DNA of 36,070 bases from Chlorobiaceae bacterium (GCA_013334565.1 JAAXXI010000019.1:1-36070), one strand, 5' to 3'; numbered from the stretch's first letter, positions 1 through 7,310 are shown. Made by a program: numbers and translations. The notes: generated by a model from the letters alone, not told the origin.

Positions 1-1
1 C

Positions 2-181
2 CGAACGGCACTGCAGAACCGGTTGAAAGCGAGGGAAGCAGTGATCGAACACCTGAACACTGCGTATGAGGAACGACTGGTATCGAAGATCTCGGATGCC
101 ATGCGGCAACGGATGACACCGAAGATCATCGAAGCGCTTCGGGATATTCTGCCCGACCCCAATATGAGGGTATTCAGATGA
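2..181 (+). CDS. C-terminal end of an unknown phage-region protein (partial)
   Basis: The reading frame is open from the first bases of the window and ends in TGA at 179-181, giving 59 residues rich in charged and helix-forming amino acids. The stop overlaps the ATG of the following HNH gene (ATGA), which indicates translational coupling and supports this being a real gene. The family cannot be recognised from this fragment. By position just before the packaging genes it could be a late-region regulator or replication protein, but that is a guess. Confidence 0.55.
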   Translation, partial: RTALQNRLKAREAVIEHLNTAYEERLVSKISDAMRQRMTPKIIEALRDILPDPNMRVFR

Positions 182-576
182 TCAGGAAACCATGTCGGCA
201 TCCTGGGTGCCATGCCCTGACTGATCGGACCGATGGCCTTTGCCTGGCCCATGCCCGGCAGAGGAGGAACGAGACGGCGAGGGTATACCGAAAGGAGACG
301 GGACCGAGGGTGTACGATACCCGGCGATGGAGGAGACTCTCAAAGCAGAAGTTGGCTCAACATCCCTTCTGTCAGGAATGCGAAAAGCGGGGTCTGGTGA
401 GCATGGCAACCCTGGTTCACCATATCGATCGGGACACGGACAACTGGACGGATGAGAACCTGGTCTGCCTTTGCAAGCGATGCCATGAGCAGGAGCACAG
501 GCATGAAGTGTTCCGTAGTCGTGAGTCCGGGTCAGGGACCGGGGGGGACTGTGAAATTTCCAGGGAGCTTTCCTGA
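178..576 (+). CDS. HNH endonuclease, phage packaging type
   Basis: This 132-residue protein carries a compact HNH domain. Cys65 and Cys68 pair with Cys99 and Cys102 as a probable zinc site, with the catalytic His pair at 81-82, Asn94 and His103 (HH...N...H). A Cys/His-rich N-terminus (Cys6, Cys11, Cys22, His25) looks like a second small metal-binding knuckle. HNH proteins of this size placed directly before the terminase genes are typical of HK97-like phages, where they help cleave DNA during packaging. It starts inside the stop codon of the preceding gene. The glycine/serine-rich tail after residue 115 is not conserved-looking. Function is inferred from family and position. Confidence 0.85.
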   Translation: MIRKPCRHPGCHALTDRTDGLCLAHARQRRNETARVYRKETGPRVYDTRRWRRLSKQKLAQHPFCQECEKRGLVSMATLVHHIDRDTDNWTDENLVCLCKRCHEQEHRHEVFRSRESGSGTGGDCEISRELS

Positions 577-641
577 CAATAAACCCTATGGACCAAATTT
601 TTTGAGAACCATAATTCGAAAACACTTCCACTACGCTGAAA

Positions 642-1154
642 ATGGCAAGGAAACAGCTGCCGACAAAGCTCCATATTTTGAAGGGGACATATCGTAGCAG
701 TAGGCATGGTAATAAGATAGAGCCTGAGCCGAGCGTTACCGTCGATCTCTTGATTCCACCAAAATGGCTTGATAAAGATGCTAAAAAAGAGTGGAAAAAT
801 GAGGCAAAAATGGCCGTTAAGCTAGGCATTCTCACCGAAGCTGATGTAATGATGTTTGCGGACATCTGCATTTTGCAGGCCCGATTAAAACATGCCTATG
901 GGATGATCCCAAAATTCGATCAGCATGTCATCGATCAGGCAAGTAAGAATGGAAAGGACTGGCCGTTTCCCATGATCCGCCCTGGCGCGAAGGGTGCATT
1001 AGCACATAATCCCTATATCGCCATCTATAATCGATGCTTGGTTGAATTGAACAAAATGCGCTCGGAATTTGGCTTGACCCCGAGCAGCCGGAGCCGGATC
1101 AAAATTGAAAAACCGGCCGATGACAACCCCTTTGCCGCTTTGGCCAATCAGTAA
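642..1154 (+). CDS. Phage terminase small subunit, P27 family
   Basis: The 170-residue product begins with the Lys/Pro-rich N-terminus typical of P27-family small terminases (LPTKLHILKGTYRS at residues 5-18). A helical core with Trp/Leu-rich segments follows, and a conserved C-terminal NPYIAIYNR...FGLTPSSRSRI segment, where SRSR-type endings are a family hallmark. In the phage it recognises the packaging site on viral DNA and loads the large subunit. It follows the HNH gene after 65 bases. Unusually, three genes (ParB-like, glycosyltransferase, nuclease) separate it from the large subunit. The assignment is strong by motif and context. Confidence 0.85.
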   Translation: MARKQLPTKLHILKGTYRSSRHGNKIEPEPSVTVDLLIPPKWLDKDAKKEWKNEAKMAVKLGILTEADVMMFADICILQARLKHAYGMIPKFDQHVIDQASKNGKDWPFPMIRPGAKGALAHNPYIAIYNRCLVELNKMRSEFGLTPSSRSRIKIEKPADDNPFAALANQ

Positions 1155-1171
1155 CCACAAACCAAGCAGTA

Positions 1172-1810
1172 ATGAAACTTTCTGAAATCAATCCAAACCC
1201 GGACAATCCCCGGGTGATCAAGGATGACAAGTTCCGCAAGCTGGTGAATTCTATCCGTGAGTTTCCCAAGATGCTGGAACTCAGGCCGATGATCCTGGAT
1301 TCCACGAATACGATCATCGGCGGGAATATGCGCTACAAGGCACTTCAGCAGCTCGGGTACACTGATATCCCTGATGAGTGGATAAAACGAGCTGAGGACC
1401 TCACCGAGGATGAAAAACGGCGGTTTATCATTGCCGACAATATCCAGCTCGGTGATTGGGAATGGGATATGCTGGCCAGCCTCTGGAATGAAGATGATCT
1501 GATCGACTGGGGCCTGACCTTCGAAGGGGTAACCATGGGCAAAGATCCGGAAGTGGAGGAAGAACAGCGGACCATAGAAGAGATGGAACTGAAGTTCAAC
1601 GAGCATCACGATTACATCGTCTTTCTTTTCAACAACGTCAATGACTACGTGATGGCGGTAACGAACCTGGGCCTTAAAAAGGTGAAGGCCTCGCTGTCGG
1701 AGAAGTCAAAGAAAATAGGCCTTGGCCGGGTGGTCGACGGCCAACGTCTCATCGAACTCATGAACAAGCAGCAGCATGGACATCAAGAAAGTAATCCTGT
1801 CGAGGGGTAG
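1172..1810 (+). CDS. Stand-alone ParB-like nuclease-domain protein
   Basis: Residues 1-110 form a ParB/sulfiredoxin-fold domain: an N-terminal LSEINPNPDNPR segment, then the box GGNMRYKAL at 50-58 that corresponds to the GxRR box of ParB proteins. In phages this domain is commonly fused to a DNA methyltransferase next to the terminase. Here the methyltransferase is missing and is replaced by about 90 residues ending in a Lys-rich region (LKKVKASLSEKSKK). It overlaps the following glycosyltransferase gene by 35 bases, so the two are almost certainly made together. It may act as a DNA-targeting or base-modifying factor in a DNA modification pathway; plasmid-type partitioning is unlikely because no ParA is present. 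Confidence 0.8.
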   Translation: MKLSEINPNPDNPRVIKDDKFRKLVNSIREFPKMLELRPMILDSTNTIIGGNMRYKALQQLGYTDIPDEWIKRAEDLTEDEKRRFIIADNIQLGDWEWDMLASLWNEDDLIDWGLTFEGVTMGKDPEVEEEQRTIEEMELKFNEHHDYIVFLFNNVNDYVMAVTNLGLKKVKASLSEKSKKIGLGRVVDGQRLIELMNKQQHGHQESNPVEG

Positions 1811-2510
1811 GGCACAGTACATCACGACGCATGATATCCTGACCGATTTTGACCTGGTCGTTCCGGAATCTGAACTGCAGGCCTACGCCGATGCTGTCAA
1901 GAATGCGGCCGCGATTGTGCCTATTCCGGATGAAGTTGTAGGCCTGGGCGCGGTCCGTAACTGGATCCTGGACCATTACCCTGAAGAGGTCGTTATCATG
2001 TTCGATGATGATATCAAGTATTGCCTCTCGGTTCTGAACGTCTCGCCGGTCCGGATCGAGACACATGCGGAAGTTGAGGCGGTGATTTTCAATGCGGCTC
2101 TGAATGCCTGGGAAGCTGGGGCAAAGTGCTTCAGCTTTTCCCAAACGTGTGATGTTCGGAAGTACTCTCATTCTCAACCGTTTCTCTTGAGTTCCTGGGT
2201 AGGCTCTGTTGTCGGTGTCATCGGCCGTGAGTTGCGCTTCACCGAGAAGAACAAGCTGAAGGTGGATATCGACTTCACGCTGCAGAACCTGAAGAAGCAC
2301 CGGATCGTCTGGATCGATGCCCGGTTCGGGTTTGTGCCGACACGGGACACGAATGTCGGCGGCAATTCGGCATTTCGTTCGCAGGAGCAGCTGGAAAAGG
2401 AGATCCAGTTCCTGAAGGACAAGTGGGGGAAACATATCAAGGTTTCCAGCAACAAGTCGAAGTACCGGACGACGATCAACGTTAAAAGGACGCAGCAGCT
2501 GACGGCATGA
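1776..2510 (+). CDS. Putative nucleotide-sugar glycosyltransferase, TET-associated (TAGT-like) type
   Basis: This 244-residue protein has a small GT-A-like layout. An N-terminal Rossmann-like strand (KKVILSRGR) is followed by a DDD triplet at residues 77-79 inside VVIMFDDDIKY, which fits the metal-binding DxD motif. A later VDIDFTLQNL segment and a Gly-Gly-Asn loop near residue 195 are shared, to my recollection, with phage TET/JBP-associated glycosyltransferases that add sugars to oxidised pyrimidines in DNA. The gene overlaps the ParB-like gene before it and, by 4 bases (ATGA), the nuclease gene after it. No TET/JBP oxygenase or hydroxymethylase is seen in the window. Transfer of sugar to DNA is therefore inferred; another acceptor is possible. 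Confidence 0.6.
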   Translation: MDIKKVILSRGRAQYITTHDILTDFDLVVPESELQAYADAVKNAAAIVPIPDEVVGLGAVRNWILDHYPEEVVIMFDDDIKYCLSVLNVSPVRIETHAEVEAVIFNAALNAWEAGAKCFSFSQTCDVRKYSHSQPFLLSSWVGSVVGVIGRELRFTEKNKLKVDIDFTLQNLKKHRIVWIDARFGFVPTRDTNVGGNSAFRSQEQLEKEIQFLKDKWGKHIKVSSNKSKYRTTINVKRTQQLTA

Positions 2511-3064
2511 ACGAGAACAATCAACCCGCGGGCAAAAGCGGTATTCCCCCTCTTGAGCAGATCGAGTATTGGCTGGCCAAGGAGTTCAATTACCGGCAGA
2601 ATATCGTCGTGCCGAATGTGTCCTGGGGATTGCAAGGCAAGGGACATGACGGGCATGAGTGTGATCTGTTGATACTGCGGCCTTCAGGGTATGCAGTTGA
2701 AATCGAGATCAAGCGGAGTTTTGCGGATTTGAAGGCGGAGGCGAAGAAACGGCACCGGCATGAATCGAAACTGATCCGGGAGTTATGGTTTTCGGTCCCG
2801 GTTGAGATCCTCGATAAGGCTCGCGAATTGATTCCGGAACGAGCAGGTTTGCTGACCTATGAGGAATATTCAGAGGTATACAGGGATGCTGTTACGAAGA
2901 TGGAGTTTTCGATAGATCGATTACTAATCCGGAGAGTTAAAAGCCCGAAGGCAAATAGGGATGCTGTCCGGTTCAGTGAAAAGCAGCGGCAAAAACTGCT
3001 TGAACTCGCACATATGCGGATCTGGACCATGAAACGACAGATGGCAAGACGGAAAAACGGATAA
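2507..3064 (+). CDS. PD-(D/E)XK-family nuclease-like protein
   Basis: The 185-residue protein contains a recognisable PD-(D/E)XK core. Glu51 and Asp53 lie in HECDLLIL, followed 14 residues later by Glu67-Ile-Lys69 in AVEIEIKRS, with a basic helix (KAEAKKRHRHESK) behind. This is the metal-binding and catalytic layout of the fold, resembling MmcB-like and VRR-like small nucleases. The start overlaps the glycosyltransferase stop (ATGA) and the large terminase begins 14 bases after its stop, so it belongs to the same operon. It could cut incoming or competing DNA, or process packaging ends. A role in discriminating modified from unmodified DNA is attractive but inferred from the neighbour only. 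Confidence 0.65.
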   Translation: MNENNQPAGKSGIPPLEQIEYWLAKEFNYRQNIVVPNVSWGLQGKGHDGHECDLLILRPSGYAVEIEIKRSFADLKAEAKKRHRHESKLIRELWFSVPVEILDKARELIPERAGLLTYEEYSEVYRDAVTKMEFSIDRLLIRRVKSPKANRDAVRFSEKQRQKLLELAHMRIWTMKRQMARRKNG

Positions 3065-3078
3065 GAAGGCGCTAATGC

Positions 3079-4776
3079 ATGAAGAGCCCGCATATTCAGG
3101 ATATCGATCAGTACATCAATGACGTTCTGAGTGGACGGGTGCTTTCCTGTGAGCATATCAAGAACGCTGCCCGCCGTCACCTCGCCGATCTGGAATCATC
3201 AAAGGACTCGAAATATCCCTATGAGTTCAAGGCTGAATTGGCCGTGAAGTTTATCACGTTCTGTGAACTCCATCACCATGTCAAAGGCAAGTGGCGCGGC
3301 CAAAAGATCAAGCTTGAAGCGTGGCAGAAGTTTTCCTTCGGGATCCCGTTCGGATGGGTCCGCAAACAGGACGGCCTGCGGCGATACCGGGAGATCTTCG
3401 CCCTGATCGCCCGAAAGAACGCCAAATCCACGATAGCGGCCCTGATCGGCCTCTACATGGGTGCCGAAGACAGCACGGGAGCGCCGGAAGTCTATGCCGG
3501 TGCGACATCGGAAAAGCAGGCGCGGGAGGTTTTTGATCCGGCTTGGAAGATGGCCGGGACCAATTCGGCATTCAAGGTCCACTATCAGCTGAATCTCACC
3601 GGCACGGAAAGCAACCCGACCGGCATCTTTTTCATGAAGAACGGAGGGAAGTTCGTTCCGGTGATCGGCAACCCTGGTGATGGATCGAGCCCGAGCTGCA
3701 GCATTACTGATGAGTACCACGAGCATCCCACCTCATCGCAGTATGACACGATGGTAACCGGTATGGGTGCCCGAGAACAACCCTTACGTCTGGTCATCAG
3801 CACTGCCGGCACGAATATCTCCTATCCGTGCTTCGAAAAGCAGCAGGACTGCATCAAGATACTGCAGGGAGTGATGAAGAATGACGAGATATGGGCAGTG
3901 ATCTACACGATCGATCCGGAAGACGATTGGCGTGACTTTTCCTGCTGGGCGAAAGCGAACCCGAATCTCGGGGTATCGGTGTTCGAAGACTTCCTGTATG
4001 CCCGGTATGAAGAGGCCATGACGAAAGCGGAACGCCAGAACATCATCCGGTGCAAGCATCTGAACGAATGGCAGAACAGCGGCCAGGCCTTCATCAATAT
4101 CGTCGAGTGGAGCAAGGGTGCGGATCCAAAGCTTCGCCTCGAGGACTTCGAAGGGGAAGAGTGTGCCCTGGGCCTGGACCTTGCTTCAAAGATCGATATC
4201 GCCGCCTACGCAAAGCTCTTCAAACGCGAGAAAGTGATCTATGCCTTCCTGAGATACTACCTGCCGGAAATGACGGTCCAGAAGGCCGAGAACATGCATT
4301 ACCAGCAATGGGAGAAAGAGGGACGACTGGTAGTGACGCCCGGCGCGAGAACGGACTTCGAGTACATCGAGGAGGATATCAAGGCGGACGCGAAACGGTT
4401 TGGTATCAAAGGTCTCGGCTATGACCCATATGAATCAGGATATCTGATCGGGAATCTCGCCAAGTGGGAAGGCAGCCGGATCGAGTGTATCGAGGTCCCC
4501 CAGACGGCGACGCATATCAGCGAGCCGATGAAAGAATTCGAGGGCCTGGTGTATGACGGCAAGTTCAAGTTCGATGGGGATCCGATTCTGACCTGGATGG
4601 TGAGCAACGTGATCCAGAAACAGGCGAGGAACAAGAAGTACTATCCGAGCCGGGAGAACGTCAAGAACAAGATCGATGGGTTCATGGCGGTCCTGATGGG
4701 GCTTCTTGTCTTGAGTTCAGAAACGGAAGGGAACGGACCTTCTATCTATGAAGAACGCGGAATTATGTTGTTATAA
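3079..4776 (+). CDS. Phage terminase large subunit (ATPase and nuclease)
   Basis: The 565-residue protein is full length for the Terminase_1 family. The deviant Walker A ARKNAKST lies at 111-118, the Walker B acidic pair Asp211-Glu212 in CSITDEYHEH, and the coupling motif STAGT about 25-30 residues later. The RNase H-like nuclease domain shows Asp residues in CALGLDLASK, GYDPYES and KIDGFMAVLMGL. It is the motor that pumps DNA into proheads and cuts the concatemer. ATG 3079 is in frame and follows a modest AGAAGG-type ribosome site; the nearby ATG at 3075 is in another frame. After it one expects portal and capsid genes, but a non-structural module follows instead. Confidence 0.93.
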   Translation: MKSPHIQDIDQYINDVLSGRVLSCEHIKNAARRHLADLESSKDSKYPYEFKAELAVKFITFCELHHHVKGKWRGQKIKLEAWQKFSFGIPFGWVRKQDGLRRYREIFALIARKNAKSTIAALIGLYMGAEDSTGAPEVYAGATSEKQAREVFDPAWKMAGTNSAFKVHYQLNLTGTESNPTGIFFMKNGGKFVPVIGNPGDGSSPSCSITDEYHEHPTSSQYDTMVTGMGAREQPLRLVISTAGTNISYPCFEKQQDCIKILQGVMKNDEIWAVIYTIDPEDDWRDFSCWAKANPNLGVSVFEDFLYARYEEAMTKAERQNIIRCKHLNEWQNSGQAFINIVEWSKGADPKLRLEDFEGEECALGLDLASKIDIAAYAKLFKREKVIYAFLRYYLPEMTVQKAENMHYQQWEKEGRLVVTPGARTDFEYIEEDIKADAKRFGIKGLGYDPYESGYLIGNLAKWEGSRIECIEVPQTATHISEPMKEFEGLVYDGKFKFDGDPILTWMVSNVIQKQARNKKYYPSRENVKNKIDGFMAVLMGLLVLSSETEGNGPSIYEERGIMLL

Positions 4777-4874
4777 AAAAATAAGTTAGAAAGATTTTCT
4801 GTTTGGAATTAAAACACTTAAAAGTTACTTTATTCTTGAGGCGGCAAGAAAAACCAAACTGAAAGGAGAGGCTT

Positions 4875-5093
4875 ATGAAACAGGATTCATTGATGATGTT
4901 GCGGGAGTTACTGCAGAAGGAATATGGCTGCGATATCGATGTTGCAGATCCGCTGCCGATCGCGTGGGCTTTGGACAAGATGGATGATTTTCATCGTCCT
5001 TTGGCCAGGGCCGGAGTCAATTTCTACCGGCATAAAAAAGGACTTGTACCCGTATGCAGGGTTGCTCTTCCCTACAAGGCACCAACAAACTGA
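4875..5093 (+). CDS. Small hypothetical protein at the start of the RadC module
   Basis: A 72-residue product with a good ribosome site (AAAGGAGAG 5-10 bases before ATG 4875). The sequence has an N-terminal amphipathic helix (LMMLRELLQKEYG) followed by an acidic/hydrophobic stretch and a Tyr/His/Lys-rich tail. I do not recognise a family. The 98-base gap before it is AT-rich. TTGGAA at 4803 and TACTTT at 4826, 17 bases apart, could be a weak promoter that starts a new transcription unit after the terminase, but the second box is a poor match. The next gene, RadC-like, starts 14 bases after the stop. Confidence 0.6.
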   Translation: MKQDSLMMLRELLQKEYGCDIDVADPLPIAWALDKMDDFHRPLARAGVNFYRHKKGLVPVCRVALPYKAPTN

Positions 5094-5107
5094 AACGGAG
5101 CTCGATC

Positions 5108-5602
5108 ATGACGAAAGGAATGTGCGTGTTTCGCCAGTATAGCCTGAAGCTGGTGAAGGAAAAGGCCGCTGAATATGACGCTCCGAAGTACGTGAAGACC
5201 TCGGGGGATATTGAGCGGGTATGCCGTGAAGTTCTGGGGCTCCACGAGCAGGCGGAAGAAAACCTGGTGTGTTTCGACCTGAACAGCAAGAATGCGATCG
5301 TGGCCATCCGGGTCGTTTCCGTCGGCACCATCAATTCCTCCCTGGTGCATCCGAGAGAGGTTTTTAAAGGAGCCCTCATGTCGAACGCCAACAGTGTCAT
5401 CATTGCCCATAACCATCCGTCCGGTGTTTCCGAGCCGAGCGCATCTGATCATATCGTAACCAGGCAGATATGGAAAGCGGGAGAACTCTTGCAGGTGCAG
5501 CTCCTCGATCATGTCGTCATCGGGCATGACGGCTATTACAGTTACCTGGAATCAGGTTTTTTCGATCAACTCACAACCAAAACCAAAAAGGAGAAAAAAT
5601 GA
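5108..5602 (+). CDS. RadC-like JAB/MPN-domain protein, short mobile-element form
   Basis: The protein has the RadC JAMM-type metal site HNHPSG followed by EPSASD, which supplies the His-x-His...Asp ligands, and ends with the typical LLDHVVIGHDGYYSYLESG segment. It is about 164 residues from ATG 5108, so it lacks the N-terminal helix-hairpin-helix domain of chromosomal RadC; such short forms are common on phages, plasmids and integrative elements. An upstream in-frame ATG at 5054 exists, but 5108 has a CGGAG ribosome site at proper spacing and avoids overlap with the previous gene. Biochemical function is not settled in the family; a link to DNA repair or recombination is traditional. It overlaps the next gene by 4 bases. 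Confidence 0.85.
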   Translation: MTKGMCVFRQYSLKLVKEKAAEYDAPKYVKTSGDIERVCREVLGLHEQAEENLVCFDLNSKNAIVAIRVVSVGTINSSLVHPREVFKGALMSNANSVIIAHNHPSGVSEPSASDHIVTRQIWKAGELLQVQLLDHVVIGHDGYYSYLESGFFDQLTTKTKKEKK

Positions 5603-6144
5603 CTTATCTGACCAAACGCGGTTATGCCTTGCTGGACGTAGCCAGTGCCTTACAGAAATCCATCCGGAGGGGAGACGCGAAGCTGGCCGGTTACATGGCC
5701 CAGGAGCTTGTTGCATCGGGCTATGTGGAGTACGTCTGGAAACGCTTGCTGACGATATCGGCGGAAGATTGCCATGGAATCATCACCCAGGAGATCAAGG
5801 CGTTGCACGAGTCGTTCCAGTTCATCAACAAGGGAAAGAAGGAGCTGAAGGGGCGGATATTCGTTTCGAAGGCGGTCCTCATCATGGCCCAAGCCTTGAA
5901 GTCGAGGGACGCGGACCATCTGCAGTGCCTGATGTACGATCAGAAGCTTGGTATCAGTGATGAAGAGATCGAAATGGCGATCACGGCCGTCGATCAGTCT
6001 GAAAAAATCGAGTTGCCGGAGTACACCTACGATGTGCATACGAGGAAGGGCCGGATGTCAGGCAAGACGAAGGAGCAGTTCTTCCAGGAGGAGCAACAGG
6101 GTTTGTCACCGAAAGCTCCCGGTCTTTTCGATAACCTGATCTGA
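5599..6144 (+). CDS. Stand-alone RarA/MgsA C-terminal-like (clamp-loader-like) protein
   Basis: The first 70 residues (DVASALQKSIRRGDAKLAGYMAQEL...VWKRLLTISAEDCHG) resemble the helical C-terminal domain of RarA/MgsA and other clamp-loader-type ATPases, where DxxxAxxKSIRxxDxxxAxYxxxxL...RRLxxxxxED is typical. The tail contains the His-Thr...Gly...Gly pattern seen near the end of that domain family. The AAA+ ATPase part is absent: the protein is only 181 residues and starts directly with this domain. It begins within the RadC stop (ATGA overlap) behind a GGAG ribosome site. It may bind host replication-fork or clamp-loader proteins. The similarity is read by eye and should be treated as moderate. 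Confidence 0.5.
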   Translation: MTYLTKRGYALLDVASALQKSIRRGDAKLAGYMAQELVASGYVEYVWKRLLTISAEDCHGIITQEIKALHESFQFINKGKKELKGRIFVSKAVLIMAQALKSRDADHLQCLMYDQKLGISDEEIEMAITAVDQSEKIELPEYTYDVHTRKGRMSGKTKEQFFQEEQQGLSPKAPGLFDNLI

Positions 6145-6147
6145 ACG

Positions 6148-6169
6148 CCCTACGAAAGTAGGGTTTTTT
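6148..6169 (+). terminator. Intrinsic terminator after the RadC/RarA-like pair
   Basis: A perfect 6-bp stem CCCTAC / GTAGGG (6148-6153 with 6158-6163) with a stable GAAA tetraloop is followed directly by six T residues (6164-6169). It starts three bases after the stop codon of the preceding gene and ends 35 bases before the next one, so it separates the RadC module from the last gene of the element. Confidence 0.9.
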
Positions 6170-6204
6170 GTTTCGTCAACGTTTCGACCAACAAGGAGAA
6201 AATC

Positions 6205-6984
6205 ATGAGTGCAACAGCAACAAAAATGTATTGGATAGGTTCATCTCGAAAACTGGAACCGAGTAAAAAGGCAGAGTTGGAAATGGGACAAATCATCTGG
6301 CTGAACGGATACGGTCAGAGTAAACATTCACACGACCGCAAGGTAGTGTTCAAGCAAGAGACGACAAGTTTCGGGGTGATGTATCATGCGGTGAACATCG
6401 ATCAGGAACCGCCGGTGATCAGTCGTCATGAGGCCTTCACGATCAGGCCGGAAGATCAGATTTTCGGCATCGGGATCTATTACACGCCGGGCGATATGTT
6501 CCAGGGCAGCAAAGAGGAGCTTGATCAGCTGGTCAAGGCCGCACTGGACCACGAACGGCAGGAAAGAGAACGGCGCGAAGCGGAGCAGAGAAGGATGAAA
6601 GAGGAAGAAGAGGCCGGCAAGAAGGTGTGGGAGGAGATGCAGAAAGATGGGGCGGTGTCGCTCATCGTTGCGGAGCTGAAGGAGGACCGCTCGGATCTGA
6701 TGACGGATTACTTTGCATCGGTGACGGTTCGAACGGTGATCCTTGGCCCATCAAAGCACAATCGGAACAACTTCAAGGAACTTCGGAAACTGGCTGCAAC
6801 TTCGAATATTCCGGATATCGCGGAACTGGCAACAGCGCCTGCGGAGTATGAACACCGTGAGAACTATTCGATGGGCGCGGGTTACTACCTGGGCAAAAAC
6901 CGTAACTCAGGCTGGCAGATACGGAAGACACCGCCTTACTGTGATCACTTGAGAGAGTTGGGAAAAATAGCGTATGACGGGTAA
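6205..6984 (+). CDS. Hypothetical protein with central charged coiled coil, last gene of the element
   Basis: The 259-residue protein starts at ATG 6205 behind an AAGGAG ribosome site. Residues about 20-105 are a beta-rich N-terminal domain. Residues about 112-155 are an almost uninterrupted Glu/Arg/Lys helix (HERQERERREAEQRRMKEEE), very likely a coiled coil. The C-terminal 100 residues contain a Tyr/Gly-rich region (YSMGAGYYLGKNRNSGWQIRK). I do not recognise the family. It has its own transcription unit, since a terminator precedes it, and it is the last gene before the probable attachment site; cargo or accessory genes often occupy this position. No function is proposed. Confidence 0.65.
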   Translation: MSATATKMYWIGSSRKLEPSKKAELEMGQIIWLNGYGQSKHSHDRKVVFKQETTSFGVMYHAVNIDQEPPVISRHEAFTIRPEDQIFGIGIYYTPGDMFQGSKEELDQLVKAALDHERQERERREAEQRRMKEEEEAGKKVWEEMQKDGAVSLIVAELKEDRSDLMTDYFASVTVRTVILGPSKHNRNNFKELRKLAATSNIPDIAELATAPAEYEHRENYSMGAGYYLGKNRNSGWQIRKTPPYCDHLRELGKIAYDG

Positions 6985-7149
6985 GGAGGGATAAAGGATT
7001 TTTTACAACACTTAAAAATTCGCTATTAAACTCTATATTGGCTATTAGTATTTATTCGGTTGCAAAATTGTTTGTGGGCAATAATTAGGTATACCGAATG
7101 GTATATGTGTTTTTGATGATCATCGGAAAAGGCTTTTAAATAAAGTATG
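6985..7149. other. AT-rich arm between the last element gene and the attachment-site scar
   Basis: No gene is seen. The stretch is much more AT-rich than its surroundings. It contains a direct repeat GCTATTA (7022-7028 and 7041-7047) and an inverted repeat TATACC-GAAT-GGTATA (7090-7105). Repeats of this kind are compatible with integrase arm sites or a small operator. No terminator hairpin with a T run is evident after 6984. Confidence 0.35.
7090..7105. promoter_or_regulatory. Small palindrome, possible operator or integrase arm site
   Basis: TATACC and GGTATA form a perfect 6-bp inverted repeat around GAAT, in the AT-rich segment 45 bases before the tRNA-like scar. It is too short for a confident terminator and lacks a T run. 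A protein-binding site is possible. Confidence 0.25.
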
Positions 7150-7168
7150 TCGAATCCCTCTCTGTCCA
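7150..7168 (+). repeat. tRNA 3'-end fragment, candidate attachment-site scar (attR)
   Basis: The 19 bases TCGAATCCCTCTCTGTCCA fit the 3' part of a tRNA exactly: six bases of a T loop (TCGAAT), a 5-base T-stem strand (CCCTC), a 7-base acceptor strand (TCTGTCC) and a discriminator A. Upstream the match stops: the preceding bases TATG are not the paired T-stem strand GAGGG, and no cloverleaf exists. This is what remains when an element integrates into a tRNA gene and duplicates its 3' end. The complete tRNA, with acceptor 5' strand GGACAGA, would be at the left end of the element. Acceptors like this are common in tRNA-Ser, but identity cannot be shown here. Confidence 0.6.
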
Positions 7169-7310
7169 CACCGCACCACGCGGTTCCGCAGCCGATTTTC
7201 AACTCCGCCTCGCAGTATTGTGTACCCGTTTTCTCCGGATGTCCTGTTCACGCCGCAAAGCGCAGGCAAGGCATGTCGTTTCCATTTCCTGAACTTCACC
7301 GGTTACTCTG

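Larger units (their letters stand above)
1..7168. mobile_element. Right end of an integrated phage-like element (prophage remnant or satellite)
   Basis: All genes up to 6984 run on the plus strand and include HNH nuclease, small terminase and large terminase in the usual order of a phage packaging module. Host-type genes (crtC, petC, petB) begin at 7311. Between them is a stretch at 7150-7168 shaped like a tRNA 3' end, the usual place for tyrosine-integrase attachment. No integrase, portal, protease, capsid or tail gene is seen in the window. The element therefore continues leftward, and its structural genes were lost or lie outside. The exact right boundary is inferred from the tRNA-like stretch. 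Confidence 0.75.

Noticed and set aside
452..697. 81-codon frame bridging the HNH and small terminase genes
   Set aside because: It overlaps both well-supported genes and its sequence is a frame-shifted reading of them.
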